Source: Deltaproteobacteria bacterium (GTDB taxonomy: Bacteria > Myxococcota_C > UBA6777). Taken from it: a DNA stretch of 64,000 nucleotides. The notes below the pieces were generated by a model. It did not search any database and was not told the origin of the DNA. It saw only the letters and a list, made by a program, of their open reading frames with translations. The stretch is from positions 1 to 64,000 of the forward strand of contig SBHC01000048.1 of NCBI GenBank assembly GCA_006226375.1, written 5' to 3'. This document shows, piece after piece, positions 42,632-50,454 of this stretch (its first letter is position 1; every line of letters starts with the position of its first letter). Position numbers and translations under genes: made by a program.

Positions 42632-43459
42632 TTAAGTTGTGTGGGTTGAGGAGGAGGTCATCATTCGCTGCAGAAGGCCAAGGGCGGCAAGGGCCGCAAG
42701 ATCGGCAAACAAGAGAGGGGCGAAGAGGGGAGCGCCATAGACCAGTCGCTGCCATAGCGTTTGGTTCGTTGCATGCTGTCCCGCTTGCCAGTGCAAGACA
42801 AATCCAACAGCCCCAAGGGCAGCAGCCATCGCAAGAACGCCCAAGCACCAATAGGCAAAACCTCTGTTGAGGTGGCGTGAGAAGGTTGCCACCATCAAGA
42901 AACCAACCGTTAAGGCAGAGCCACCAACGGCGATCCATTCGGTTGTCATAAAGAAGCCGTTTTGTGCATGGTCGGCAAGGGTGAGAACAAAGTTACCAAT
43001 GAACCCACCCAGAGCCAGTAGAAGGACCCAACTTCCCCACTGCTCGGTTTCGGTTGGCTCCATCCGGTTGAGGCACAACAACAAACCAAGACCTGTGTAG
43101 GCGAGAGGAGCTGCAAAAGGGGCCGTGTATACCAGGTTCTTGAGCGTCTGGTTTACAAAAAATGTATCGGCGAGGTGATAGAGAAAGCCTGCCACTCCGA
43201 CAAGTATGGAGATCCCGCCGATGATATACCCCAACCCTTTGCCTACGCGGCTGTGATGTCCGTTCGGGCGCAGCCAAGCCGGCACAAGCAGGACAGGAGC
43301 CACCAGAGAAAGATAAACAGGCAACCATTCAATGTTGTGAGCGAAGCGGTTGGCCGAATGTGCAACGTAGACATCCAGGGCAAGAAAGCCAAGGTTGGAA
43401 GCGACAAACAATTCAAGCCACCAGCCCCACTTGAAGTGGTTCTTTTGTTCCGTTGTCAT
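42632..43459 (-). CDS. Eight-helix membrane protein with internal duplication, HAO-associated
   Basis: A 275-residue protein with about eight helices. Two halves look homologous: FLYHLADTFFVNQTLKNLVY with TAPFAAPLAYTGLGLLL, versus FVLHWQAGQHATNQTLWQRL with VYGAPLFAPLLFADLAAL. Each half has a His before the NQTL motif. It starts 10 nt after the octaheme cytochrome gene (AAGGAT ribosome site), so the pair is co-transcribed. It could be the membrane quinone-interacting partner of the cytochrome, taking the place of HaoB or NapC-type proteins. This is inference; no family is recognised. Confidence 0.6.
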   Translation of the reverse strand: MTTEQKNHFKWGWWLELFVASNLGFLALDVYVAHSANRFAHNIEWLPVYLSLVAPVLLVPAWLRPNGHHSRVGKGLGYIIGGISILVGVAGFLYHLADTFFVNQTLKNLVYTAPFAAPLAYTGLGLLLCLNRMEPTETEQWGSWVLLLALGGFIGNFVLTLADHAQNGFFMTTEWIAVGGSALTVGFLMVATFSRHLNRGFAYWCLGVLAMAAALGAVGFVLHWQAGQHATNQTLWQRLVYGAPLFAPLLFADLAALAALGLLQRMMTSSSTHTT

Positions 43460-43469
43460 CGGAGCATCC

Positions 43470-44741
43470 TTATGGCTTGTTTGTCTTCTTAAGTGCGGCG
43501 TTTGACTTCTTCCGTGCGGCGTTTTGCTCGATTTGTTGTGCCATCTTTTTGATCTTCACAAACAAGTGAAGCAGCTCGTAGTTTCCGTGCCACTGCACAA
43601 AGTCGGCTCCGCCCATGAAAGCAGCGTGTTTGGCGGTTCTTCCGTAATAGTGCCAAAAGTCAAAGTGCAAGAACTCAATCGGTTCATCAAACGGCTGTGG
43701 TGTTAACAGACCTTTTTTTCGCAAACGTTGGATGATCTTTCGTTCCTCTTTCACTTTTTGATTGGTGCTGTGAACCACCACTTCGGCTTCTTTGTAGAAG
43801 CGTTCGACATGAGAAGTGGTGTGACACTTTTTGCACAACTCCTTCATCTCGTGTTGGTTGCGTTGATAGCCTGGGCGCTTTTTGGACACCGGCGCAAACA
43901 GGTACCAAGACAAGCGTTCTGTTACGTCATGAGTGACTTTCATCCCTTCCAAGCCGCTCATGTGACAGGTCGCGCAAGTGGGAACAGACATATCTTTGGT
44001 GGTGAGGGTCTTGGGTCTGGCGTGCAACTTCATCAAGTTCTTTTGAGCCGCAAACAGCGCACCGTGTTTGGACTCTTTGAAGATCTCAAGCTGGGAGTGG
44101 TCGGGTCCCATGTGGCATTGTCCGCAGGTTTCTGGATGTCGTGCCAACGCTACCGACGTTGAGTGCCGTGAGTGACATTGGGTACACGTTCCGATCGAGC
44201 CATCTTTGTTGGGCTTTCCTATGTTGTGGCAACCTTCACAGCCTTTGGTGATCGCGCCTGGGCCCTCCAATTGGGCCAGCTTGTTGGCCGCTCGATCGAC
44301 CGCTCCTTTGTGGTACTTCTCGGCGAAGGCTAGCTGCTTGGGAGTGAACGCTTTTCTTCCTGCTACCGCTGCCCACGCCGGCGCTGCGTGCCGACTTCGC
44401 ATGAACTGTTCGTGCTCTGTCTTGTGGCACTGAGCGCAGTTCTTTGACGTGATCTGCGTTGTGATGGTGAAGCCTCGGTGAGCCTTGCTCGTTTGCCCTT
44501 CAACCACACGGTGGCAATCCAAACAGGTGATGCCCTTTTTCGCGTGACGACTCATCTCAAATTGATGCACCACGGCAGGTGTCTCCCGGCGGTGACATTG
44601 TGCACATTTTCCAGTCGCTCGAACGGCTTGACTGCTGGGTTGATTTTTCTCTACAGCAGGTCTCTTGTTGTTGAGTAAAATCGCTCCAATTAGGAGCATT
44701 GCTCCTATAAATACTGAGAAAAATAAAGATTTGAACTGCAT
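43470..44741 (-). CDS. Octaheme cytochrome c of the hydroxylamine oxidoreductase (HAO) family
   Basis: A 423-residue protein from ATG 44741 (AAGGAG upstream). An N-terminal helix (LFFSVFIGAMLLIGAILL) acts as signal or anchor. It has eight CxxCH motifs (CAQCH, CLDCH, CAQCH, CEGCH, CTQCH, CGQCH, CATCH, CKKCH) and the HAO C-terminal signature HAAFMGGADFVQWHGNYELL. HAO oxidises hydroxylamine in nitrifiers. Relatives in Campylobacterota lack the cross-linking Tyr and are proposed to reduce nitrite to hydroxylamine downstream of Nap. I cannot decide the cross-link from sequence alone. It lies divergent from nap and upstream of three membrane proteins. It is not NrfA: there is no CxxCK. Confidence 0.85.
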   Translation of the reverse strand: MQFKSLFFSVFIGAMLLIGAILLNNKRPAVEKNQPSSQAVRATGKCAQCHRRETPAVVHQFEMSRHAKKGITCLDCHRVVEGQTSKAHRGFTITTQITSKNCAQCHKTEHEQFMRSRHAAPAWAAVAGRKAFTPKQLAFAEKYHKGAVDRAANKLAQLEGPGAITKGCEGCHNIGKPNKDGSIGTCTQCHSRHSTSVALARHPETCGQCHMGPDHSQLEIFKESKHGALFAAQKNLMKLHARPKTLTTKDMSVPTCATCHMSGLEGMKVTHDVTERLSWYLFAPVSKKRPGYQRNQHEMKELCKKCHTTSHVERFYKEAEVVVHSTNQKVKEERKIIQRLRKKGLLTPQPFDEPIEFLHFDFWHYYGRTAKHAAFMGGADFVQWHGNYELLHLFVKIKKMAQQIEQNAARKKSNAALKKTNKP

Positions 44742-44954
44742 CTGGAACCCACTCCTTTGTCGACAATTGCACCATTCTTTCCTCATAACATGGGCCAAGA
44801 ATTCTCGTCAACCGCTTTGTGGATTCTTTTGTCTATTTTGTTTGGCTTGTGTTTCTTTGTCTTGCCTGAATTCTATCTTGCTGTTCTTGAATGAATTGTT
44901 GGCGTTTTTGTGCTTGTGAACATTTCTTCAATGGGGGGAGACAACGGACTTTCA

Positions 44955-44968
44955 TTGATCCAGGTCAA
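44955..44968. promoter_or_regulatory. FNR/DNR-type box of the nap promoter
   Basis: TTGAT-CCAG-GTCAA, one mismatch to the FNR consensus, in the divergent region between the HAO-like and nap operons. Its centre (44961.5) is about 41 nt upstream of the start predicted from the -10 at 44990, the class II activator position. The identical 14-mer recurs at 53656-53669. Confidence 0.65.
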
Positions 44969-44989
44969 ATCAAGACCAAAAGGATTGAG

Positions 44990-44995
44990 TATAGT
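44990..44995 (+). promoter_or_regulatory. -10 element of the nap operon
   Basis: TATAGT with no recognisable -35 hexamer; the FNR-type box occupies that place. Transcription is predicted near 45002, giving a leader of about 60 nt before napD. Confidence 0.5.
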
Positions 44996-45061
44996 AGATG
45001 AATAGGTCCATTGTTTGTGTGCAAACGAGTCAAAACGTTCCGTGTTGAGGAGGAGTTGACC

Positions 45062-45331
45062 ATGGGAGTTGCGAGTTATCTGGCGTATCCCGCAGAGGGG
45101 AAACGAGAGTCTCTTCTTGCTGAGCTGGAAGAGTGTCCATGGTGCGATGTCGTTCTTTCAGAAAACTCAGAGGTATTTATTCTTGTTCTGTTTTCAGAAA
45201 CAAGACAAGAAGAGAAAGAAAGATTTACCTTTTTGCAAGAACATGAGTCCCTTCTTTGCCTCGCAATGACGTACGCCCAGTTGGAAGAAGAAACCGTGGA
45301 ATCATCAGGAAGTGAGCAAGCCCATGTCTAA
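45062..45331 (+). CDS. napD: NapD: periplasmic nitrate reductase maturation chaperone
   Basis: An 89-residue protein from ATG 45062 (GAGGAGGAG upstream). It has the ferredoxin-fold NapD pattern: MGVASYLAYPAEGKRESLLAE, VVLSENSEVFILVLFSET, and the C-terminal CLAMTYAQLEEE. NapD binds the twin-arginine signal of NapA and prevents premature export before molybdenum cofactor insertion. It overlaps the napA start by 8 nt and is the first gene of the nap operon. Confidence 0.85.
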   Translation: MGVASYLAYPAEGKRESLLAELEECPWCDVVLSENSEVFILVLFSETRQEEKERFTFLQEHESLLCLAMTYAQLEEETVESSGSEQAHV

Positions 45332-47648
45332 GTTGTCACGAAGAGATTTTTTGAAATCGGCGGCTGTACAGAGCGCGATTGCGGCAGCAACATCGATGAT
45401 GCCTGGCGTGTCTTTTGCGTGGGACGATTCGCGAAAGGGGCAAGCGAGCACTGATATCGCGTGGAAAAAGGCCCCTTGCCGCTTCTGCGGGACGGGCTGT
45501 GGTCTTTTGATTGGCATCGCAAAAGGTCGGGCCGTTGCGGTCAAAGGGGACCCCCAGGCCGAGGTTAACAAGGGCACCCTTTGTGTGAAAGGGTATCACT
45601 CCATCCAGGCGTTGTATGGGAAAGATCGGCTTCGGAAAGCGTACATTCGAAAAGATGGAAAGCTCCAAGAAGTTCCGATGAAGGACGCTTTGGACTTTAT
45701 CGCGGCGAAGATGAAGTCTACGATTCAAGAGAGCGGGAAAGACTCTGTCGCAGTGTACGGCTCGGGCCAATGGACGATTCCCGATGGATACGTTGCTTCC
45801 AAGCTGTTTAAGGGTTGCATCGGAACCAACAACGTAGAGGCCAACGCTCGACTCTGTATGGCTTCGGCTGTTACGGGGTTCCTGACAACGTTCGGTCTGG
45901 ACGAGCCGATGGGTTGCTACGCCGACATTGAACACGCAGACACCTTTGTTCTGTGGGGCAACAACATGTCGGAAATGCACCCTGTGTTGTTCTCCCGGAT
46001 CTTGGAGCGAAAGCGCACACATTCCAACACTCTGATCATCGACTTTGCCACACGCAGAACCCGGACCAGCGTGGCTGCAGACAAGTCGATCTTGTTCACT
46101 CCCCAAACGGATCTCGCGGTCGCCAACGCGATTTGTTACGAGCTGTTTCGGACGGGTAAAGTGAACGAAGCTTTTGTTCGTGACCACTGCACCTTCAAGA
46201 AGGGCAAGACCAACATCGGGTACGGAACAGAAGATACATTCAAATTTAAGGACAAGGCAGAGGCGAGCAGCCTGGAAGAATACAAAACGTTTCTGGCTGA
46301 CTACACACCGGAGAAGGTGTCTGCGCTCTCTGGAGTATCTGCCGATGACATTCGCTACATGGCGTCATTGTTCGGCGATCCCCAGCGGAATGTGGTGTCG
46401 TTCTGGTGTATGGGGATGAACCAACACACACGTGGGACCTGGATTAACAACCTTGTCTACAACATTCACTTGTTGGTGGGGAAAATCTCGAAGCCGGGGA
46501 ACAGCCCCTTTTCCTTGACAGGTCAACCCAGCGCCTGTGGAACTGTTCGGGAGGTGGGCACGCTGACGCACAAGCTACCCAAAGGCGTCGTCATGCGTGA
46601 AAAAGACAGACGTCGCGCAGCGCGGATCTGGCAGGTTCCTTACGAGAACATTCCATCCAAGCCTACCTACCACACAGTAGATATGTTTCGGGCCTTGGAT
46701 CGAGGAGAGGTCAAGTTTCTCTGGATCCAGGTGACCAACCCGATGGTGACCATGCCGAACCTTCAGCGGTACCGAGATGGAGCCAAGAAGGAAGGCCGAT
46801 TTGTCGTCGTCTCGGATGTGTATCCCACGCCGACAACGAGCATTGCCGACGTCATTCTGCCGGCAGCGATGTGGATTGAGCGCGAGGGGATGTACGGGAA
46901 CTCAGAGCGTCGAACCCAGCACTTTGAGCAGCTGTTGCAACCTCCAGGTGAGGCAATGAGCGACACTTGGCAGCTGATCGAGGTCGCGCGTCGTCTCGGT
47001 TTCTCCAAGCAGTTCCCCTGGTCGGAGAAGGAACACATCGAGAAGATCTGGAACGAATACATCCAGTTCCACGATACACCCAAACACCGTATGGCACCGT
47101 ATGAAACGTTAAAGGCAGAGCCCGGCGTGGTGTGGCCGTATGTCAATGGAAAGTCGACGTTGTGGCGATACAATCCGACCTACGATCCCGCTGCTCGGAA
47201 GGGACAAGCGGTTGACTTTTACGGAAAGCCCGAAGGCAAGGCGTGGATCTGGTTGCGGCCGTATGAGGCACCGGCAGAGTCTCCCAACGCAGAGTACCCT
47301 TTCTGGCTTAATACGGGCCGTGTGATTGAGCATTGGCACACAGGCTCCATGACGCGAAGGATTCCAACGCTACACCAGGCCATGCCTGAAGCGTACGTTG
47401 AGGTCAATCCTCGCGATGCGAAGCGTCTTGGTATTCGGCACGGGGACAACGTGAAGATCACCAGCCGTCGCGGTAGCATCGTGATGAAGGCAGCCATTCT
47501 CTTTCGTGGGAATCCACCGCAAGGGCAGGTCTTTGTACCTTTCTTTGATGAGAACTATCTGATCAACGAGCTCACTTTGGACGCCTACTGCCCCATCTCC
47601 AAGCAGCCTGACTACAAAAAGTGCGCTGTGAAGATCGAAAAGGCGTAG
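45324..47648 (+). CDS. napA: NapA: periplasmic nitrate reductase catalytic subunit
   Basis: A 774-residue Mo-bis-MGD enzyme from ATG 45324 (a GTG 12 nt upstream is also possible). Twin-arginine signal SKLSRRDFLKSAA; [4Fe-4S] cysteines C52, C55, C59 and C87; Mo-ligand C178 in ANARLCMASAVTGFLTTFG. Further family blocks are LWGNNMSEMHPVLFSRI, MGMNQHTRGTWINNL and NPMVTMPN. It reduces nitrate to nitrite in the periplasm. Slightly shorter than E. coli NapA (828), similar to monomeric or anaerobe-type Nap. It is preceded by napD and followed by cytochrome genes. Confidence 0.95.
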   Translation: MSKLSRRDFLKSAAVQSAIAAATSMMPGVSFAWDDSRKGQASTDIAWKKAPCRFCGTGCGLLIGIAKGRAVAVKGDPQAEVNKGTLCVKGYHSIQALYGKDRLRKAYIRKDGKLQEVPMKDALDFIAAKMKSTIQESGKDSVAVYGSGQWTIPDGYVASKLFKGCIGTNNVEANARLCMASAVTGFLTTFGLDEPMGCYADIEHADTFVLWGNNMSEMHPVLFSRILERKRTHSNTLIIDFATRRTRTSVAADKSILFTPQTDLAVANAICYELFRTGKVNEAFVRDHCTFKKGKTNIGYGTEDTFKFKDKAEASSLEEYKTFLADYTPEKVSALSGVSADDIRYMASLFGDPQRNVVSFWCMGMNQHTRGTWINNLVYNIHLLVGKISKPGNSPFSLTGQPSACGTVREVGTLTHKLPKGVVMREKDRRRAARIWQVPYENIPSKPTYHTVDMFRALDRGEVKFLWIQVTNPMVTMPNLQRYRDGAKKEGRFVVVSDVYPTPTTSIADVILPAAMWIEREGMYGNSERRTQHFEQLLQPPGEAMSDTWQLIEVARRLGFSKQFPWSEKEHIEKIWNEYIQFHDTPKHRMAPYETLKAEPGVVWPYVNGKSTLWRYNPTYDPAARKGQAVDFYGKPEGKAWIWLRPYEAPAESPNAEYPFWLNTGRVIEHWHTGSMTRRIPTLHQAMPEAYVEVNPRDAKRLGIRHGDNVKITSRRGSIVMKAAILFRGNPPQGQVFVPFFDENYLINELTLDAYCPISKQPDYKKCAVKIEKA

Positions 47649-47661
47649 GGGAGAAGATACC

Positions 47662-48510
47662 ATGTCGACAAAGCATCCTCCTTCATCCAATGCCGACGAA
47701 CAACGTCCTTCTGCGGTCGAGGAGCAAGCTTCTTCCGCAGCCGAAGACATCCCTGTGAGCTATGGCTTTATCATTACAGCTACAGCTTTGATCTGTGTGT
47801 CTGTGTGGGTGTTGGTGAATGTGATTAATCAGGCGCATTCACCTTCGCATCCTTCGCATGGGGTTCAGCTTGCATCGGTTCAAAAGTCGTTGTCTCGTGA
47901 GAGCAAACGCTCTGTGTGGGTGTCGTCGTCCACTCCATCCGTTTCATCCTGGAATCCAGTGTCTCCTCTTGGGGCAACTCGAAACCTGAAACAGTATTAC
48001 AAGAACCGTGCGTTTCCCGGTGCACCGCCGCGAGTGCCTCATCCCGTTGCAGAGCGAAAAGGGCAGGTAGAGAATTGTCTTTCGTGTCATGGAAAGGGTG
48101 GGTTTGTGCCCAAATACAACGCATACGCTCCTGTGACACCGCATCCAACTTTTACCAATTGTTCGCAGTGTCATGTGCCTCAACGCAGCGCCACGTTGTT
48201 TCGAGAGACGCATTGGGTTCGTCCAAAGCCTCCAAAGCTTCGTCGGACTCCTTTGCCTGGAGGGCCACCCGCGATTCCTCATAGCCTTCACTTGCGGACC
48301 AATTGCAACGCTTGTCATGCAGGACCCAGCGCGGTGCGAGCGATACGTACGCCTCATCCAGAGCGAACCAACTGTTTGCAGTGTCATGTTCCTCGTCAGC
48401 GCGTCTCTGCGTTTGTGAGCAAGTATGGGCTTTGGGACAAGGCCACTTTACCTTCGACACGCCCGGCGGCTCGGCCTCGCTCTGGGGCAATCAAAAAGCC
48501 AAGCCGCTGA
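47662..48510 (+). CDS. Membrane-anchored tetraheme NapB-like cytochrome (tandem NapB duplication)
   Basis: A 282-residue protein with a membrane helix at about 33-55 (YGFIITATALICVSVWVLVN) instead of a cleaved signal. Two NapB-type modules follow. Module one has PPRVPHPV, C139-x2-CH, TPHPTFTNCSQCHVPQ (C167). Module two has PPAIPHSLHLRTNCNACH (C215) and TPHPERTNCLQCHVPRQ (C238). Classical NapB is a soluble diheme protein of about 130 residues with these APPxIPH and CxQCHVPQ motifs. It should pass electrons to NapA. It lies 13 nt after napA. Confidence 0.85.
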   Translation: MSTKHPPSSNADEQRPSAVEEQASSAAEDIPVSYGFIITATALICVSVWVLVNVINQAHSPSHPSHGVQLASVQKSLSRESKRSVWVSSSTPSVSSWNPVSPLGATRNLKQYYKNRAFPGAPPRVPHPVAERKGQVENCLSCHGKGGFVPKYNAYAPVTPHPTFTNCSQCHVPQRSATLFRETHWVRPKPPKLRRTPLPGGPPAIPHSLHLRTNCNACHAGPSAVRAIRTPHPERTNCLQCHVPRQRVSAFVSKYGLWDKATLPSTRPAARPRSGAIKKPSR

Positions 48511-48521
48511 GGAGGTGCCTC

Positions 48522-49208
48522 ATGAGAATCGTGATTCTTCTTGCGGTGGGAGCGCTGGGTGTTTCTCTGCTTACCGTCCCATCTCTACGGAAGCGTTGGC
48601 TACCGCAAACCCAGCACTCTTGGTCGAAAACCAAGCAAAAGATGAGCTCACATCATTCGTTGCTGGAGAAGCTACCGGCGAAGAAGCTGAAGCCCTATCC
48701 CAAGGGTAGCTTTCCACAAGCGCCCAAGGCTGCAAAGGCAGAGTGGGTTCGGGTGGAATGGGCTCATCCACGTCGAAGCTTTTTTGCGTTGCCCCGGACC
48801 AAGGCGCTGCAGCGATTTCCTTGTAGCCAATGTCACGACAGCACGATGAAGAGAGGCTCGATGAAGCGATTTCGTGCCACACACGGAAGCATTCAGTTGC
48901 AGCACGCGACTGCAGGTGTTCTCTCTTGTCGTTCTTGTCACGACGTCAACAACATGAACCGGTTGAAAACACCAACAGGTCTTTCTGTGAGCTTTGACCA
49001 AAGTCATTTGTTGTGCGGCTCGTGTCACTCTCAGCAGGTCAAAGACTGGGCGGGAGGCGCCCACGGAAAGCGAGAACGTTTCTGGCAAGGCGTACGTGTT
49101 GTCCGTTCTTGTACAGGTTGCCACAATCCCCACAAGCCGAAGTTTGGGAAGCGATGGCCCAAGGCATTCTTTCGGATTCCAAAATCACGCAAGGCGAAAA
49201 GTCATTGA
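48522..49208 (+). CDS. Tetraheme cytochrome c of the nap operon
   Basis: A 228-residue protein from ATG 48522 (GGAGG upstream) with a signal or anchor helix (IVILLAVGALGVSLLTV). Four CxxCH motifs begin at C101, C136, C165 and C197 (CSQCH, CRSCH, CGSCH, CTGCHNPHKPKF). The spacing, with a His after heme one (RATHGSIQLQH) and the block WAGGAHGKR, resembles DmsE/MtrA-like or cytochrome c3 family modules rather than NapC/NrfH. It probably links the ferredoxin-NrfD quinol oxidase to the NapB-like protein. It lies 11 nt after the previous gene. Confidence 0.8.
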   Translation: MRIVILLAVGALGVSLLTVPSLRKRWLPQTQHSWSKTKQKMSSHHSLLEKLPAKKLKPYPKGSFPQAPKAAKAEWVRVEWAHPRRSFFALPRTKALQRFPCSQCHDSTMKRGSMKRFRATHGSIQLQHATAGVLSCRSCHDVNNMNRLKTPTGLSVSFDQSHLLCGSCHSQQVKDWAGGAHGKRERFWQGVRVVRSCTGCHNPHKPKFGKRWPKAFFRIPKSRKAKSH

Positions 49209-49257
49209 CGTTCTTATCGTCGGTGTTTGACTTCGCTTCCTCTGCATTTGGGTTCTC

Positions 49258-50412
49258 ATGGCAAAGGCATACGACATGAATACAAAGAAAGATACGAAAC
49301 AGGCACACCCCCCATGCCAGGGCGGGAGCTCTTCTCCGTCGTGTGGGTGTGGAGGGCAGGGCGGCTCAACAGGGTTTGAGGGTTTGGAAGCTTACTTTCC
49401 CAGCCTGTTTGAACGCGAGGAAGAGAGCTCTTGTGGTGGAGGTCCGGCTTGTTCTTGCAACAGTCAGCCTGCTACCTCTCTGTCGAGCGAGCCTGTTCCA
49501 GCGTTCGGAGATGGCGGCTCCAAGCTTGTGAACCGAAGGGAGGTGCTTCGGCACTTTCTCACAGCCGCTGTTGCGACAACTGCAGTGGCAACGGGTTGCA
49601 GCTCAGAGCAGGGGAAGCTCTCTTGGGATGAATACTTTAAGAAGAACTACCGCTTAATGACAGACGATGAAAAGCTCGCCACGGTCTCTCGTCTGCAGCG
49701 TTTGGCAGAGCATCGTCATGGAAAGCGCCCTACGATTGGGACCAAGGCTGCTGTTCCAGGCGTTCTGTATGGCTATGCCTTTAATGTGTCCAAGTGCAAA
49801 GGCTACATGGACTGTGTGCAAGCTTGCATCAAAGAGAACAACCTGGATCGCAAGTCAGAGATGCAATACATCCGAATCTTTGAGATGAAAAAGAACAAGA
49901 TGAATCTTGAAGATGGGAACGGTCAATTTGCTCATCAGGTCCCTGCTGCGGGGCACTTCTACATGGGAACGCAGTGCTTCCAATGCCAAAATCCACCGTG
50001 TGTCAAGGTCTGTCCTGTGGGCGCTACCTGGATGGAGCCCGATGGCATCGTTGTGATCGACTACGACTGGTGCATTGGCTGTCGGTACTGTCAATCGGCT
50101 TGCCCTTATTGGGCTCGACGCTTTAACTGGCATGAGCCTGAAGTGCCCAAGCAAGAGATCAATCCAAAGCAGCATTATCTCGGCAATCGGCCCCGCAAAA
50201 AGGGGGTTATGGAGAAGTGCACGTATTGCATTCAGAGGTCTCGGGAAGGGCAACTGCCTGCCTGCGCCGAAGCCTGTCCCACTGGAGCGCGAGTCTTTGG
50301 AAACTTGTTGGACCCGAACAGCGAGATTCGCTACGTGCTTGCTCATAAGAAGGTCTTTCGGTTGAAAGAAGACCTCGGGACCGAACCCAAGTTTTGGTAC
50401 TTCATGGATTGA
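49258..50412 (+). CDS. NrfC/PsrB-like four-cluster ferredoxin subunit with N-terminal Cys-rich extension
   Basis: Up to 384 residues (ATG 49258; ATG 49276 also possible). The ferredoxin core has Cys clusters CKGYMDCVQACIKEN, CFQCQNPPCVKVCPVGA, CIGCRYCQSACPYWARR and CTYCIQR..CAEACPTGA. In the first, the second Cys of the usual CxxCxxCxxxC is Tyr, so that cluster may be [3Fe-4S] or altered. Unusually, a twin-arginine-like NRREVLRHFLTAAVATTAVATGC stands at residues 92-114 behind a Cys/Gly-rich segment (CGCGGQGG, CGGGPACSC). GTG 49528 would make it a normal N-terminal Tat lipoprotein signal. It transfers electrons from NrfD to the cytochromes. Confidence 0.85.
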   Translation: MAKAYDMNTKKDTKQAHPPCQGGSSSPSCGCGGQGGSTGFEGLEAYFPSLFEREEESSCGGGPACSCNSQPATSLSSEPVPAFGDGGSKLVNRREVLRHFLTAAVATTAVATGCSSEQGKLSWDEYFKKNYRLMTDDEKLATVSRLQRLAEHRHGKRPTIGTKAAVPGVLYGYAFNVSKCKGYMDCVQACIKENNLDRKSEMQYIRIFEMKKNKMNLEDGNGQFAHQVPAAGHFYMGTQCFQCQNPPCVKVCPVGATWMEPDGIVVIDYDWCIGCRYCQSACPYWARRFNWHEPEVPKQEINPKQHYLGNRPRKKGVMEKCTYCIQRSREGQLPACAEACPTGARVFGNLLDPNSEIRYVLAHKKVFRLKEDLGTEPKFWYFMD

Positions 50413-50454
50413 TGCAAGCTTTCTCTCATCTGCCAAGTGCCAGGAAACACAGTG

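Noticed and set aside
43470-44741. Octaheme cytochrome as NrfA-type nitrite reductase
   Set aside because: It has eight CxxCH motifs, no CxxCK active-site motif, and the HAO C-terminal signature instead.
48522-49208. Tetraheme cytochrome as NapC/NrfH
   Set aside because: NapC-type proteins place the first heme shortly after the membrane helix; here it is at residue 101, and motif spacing differs.
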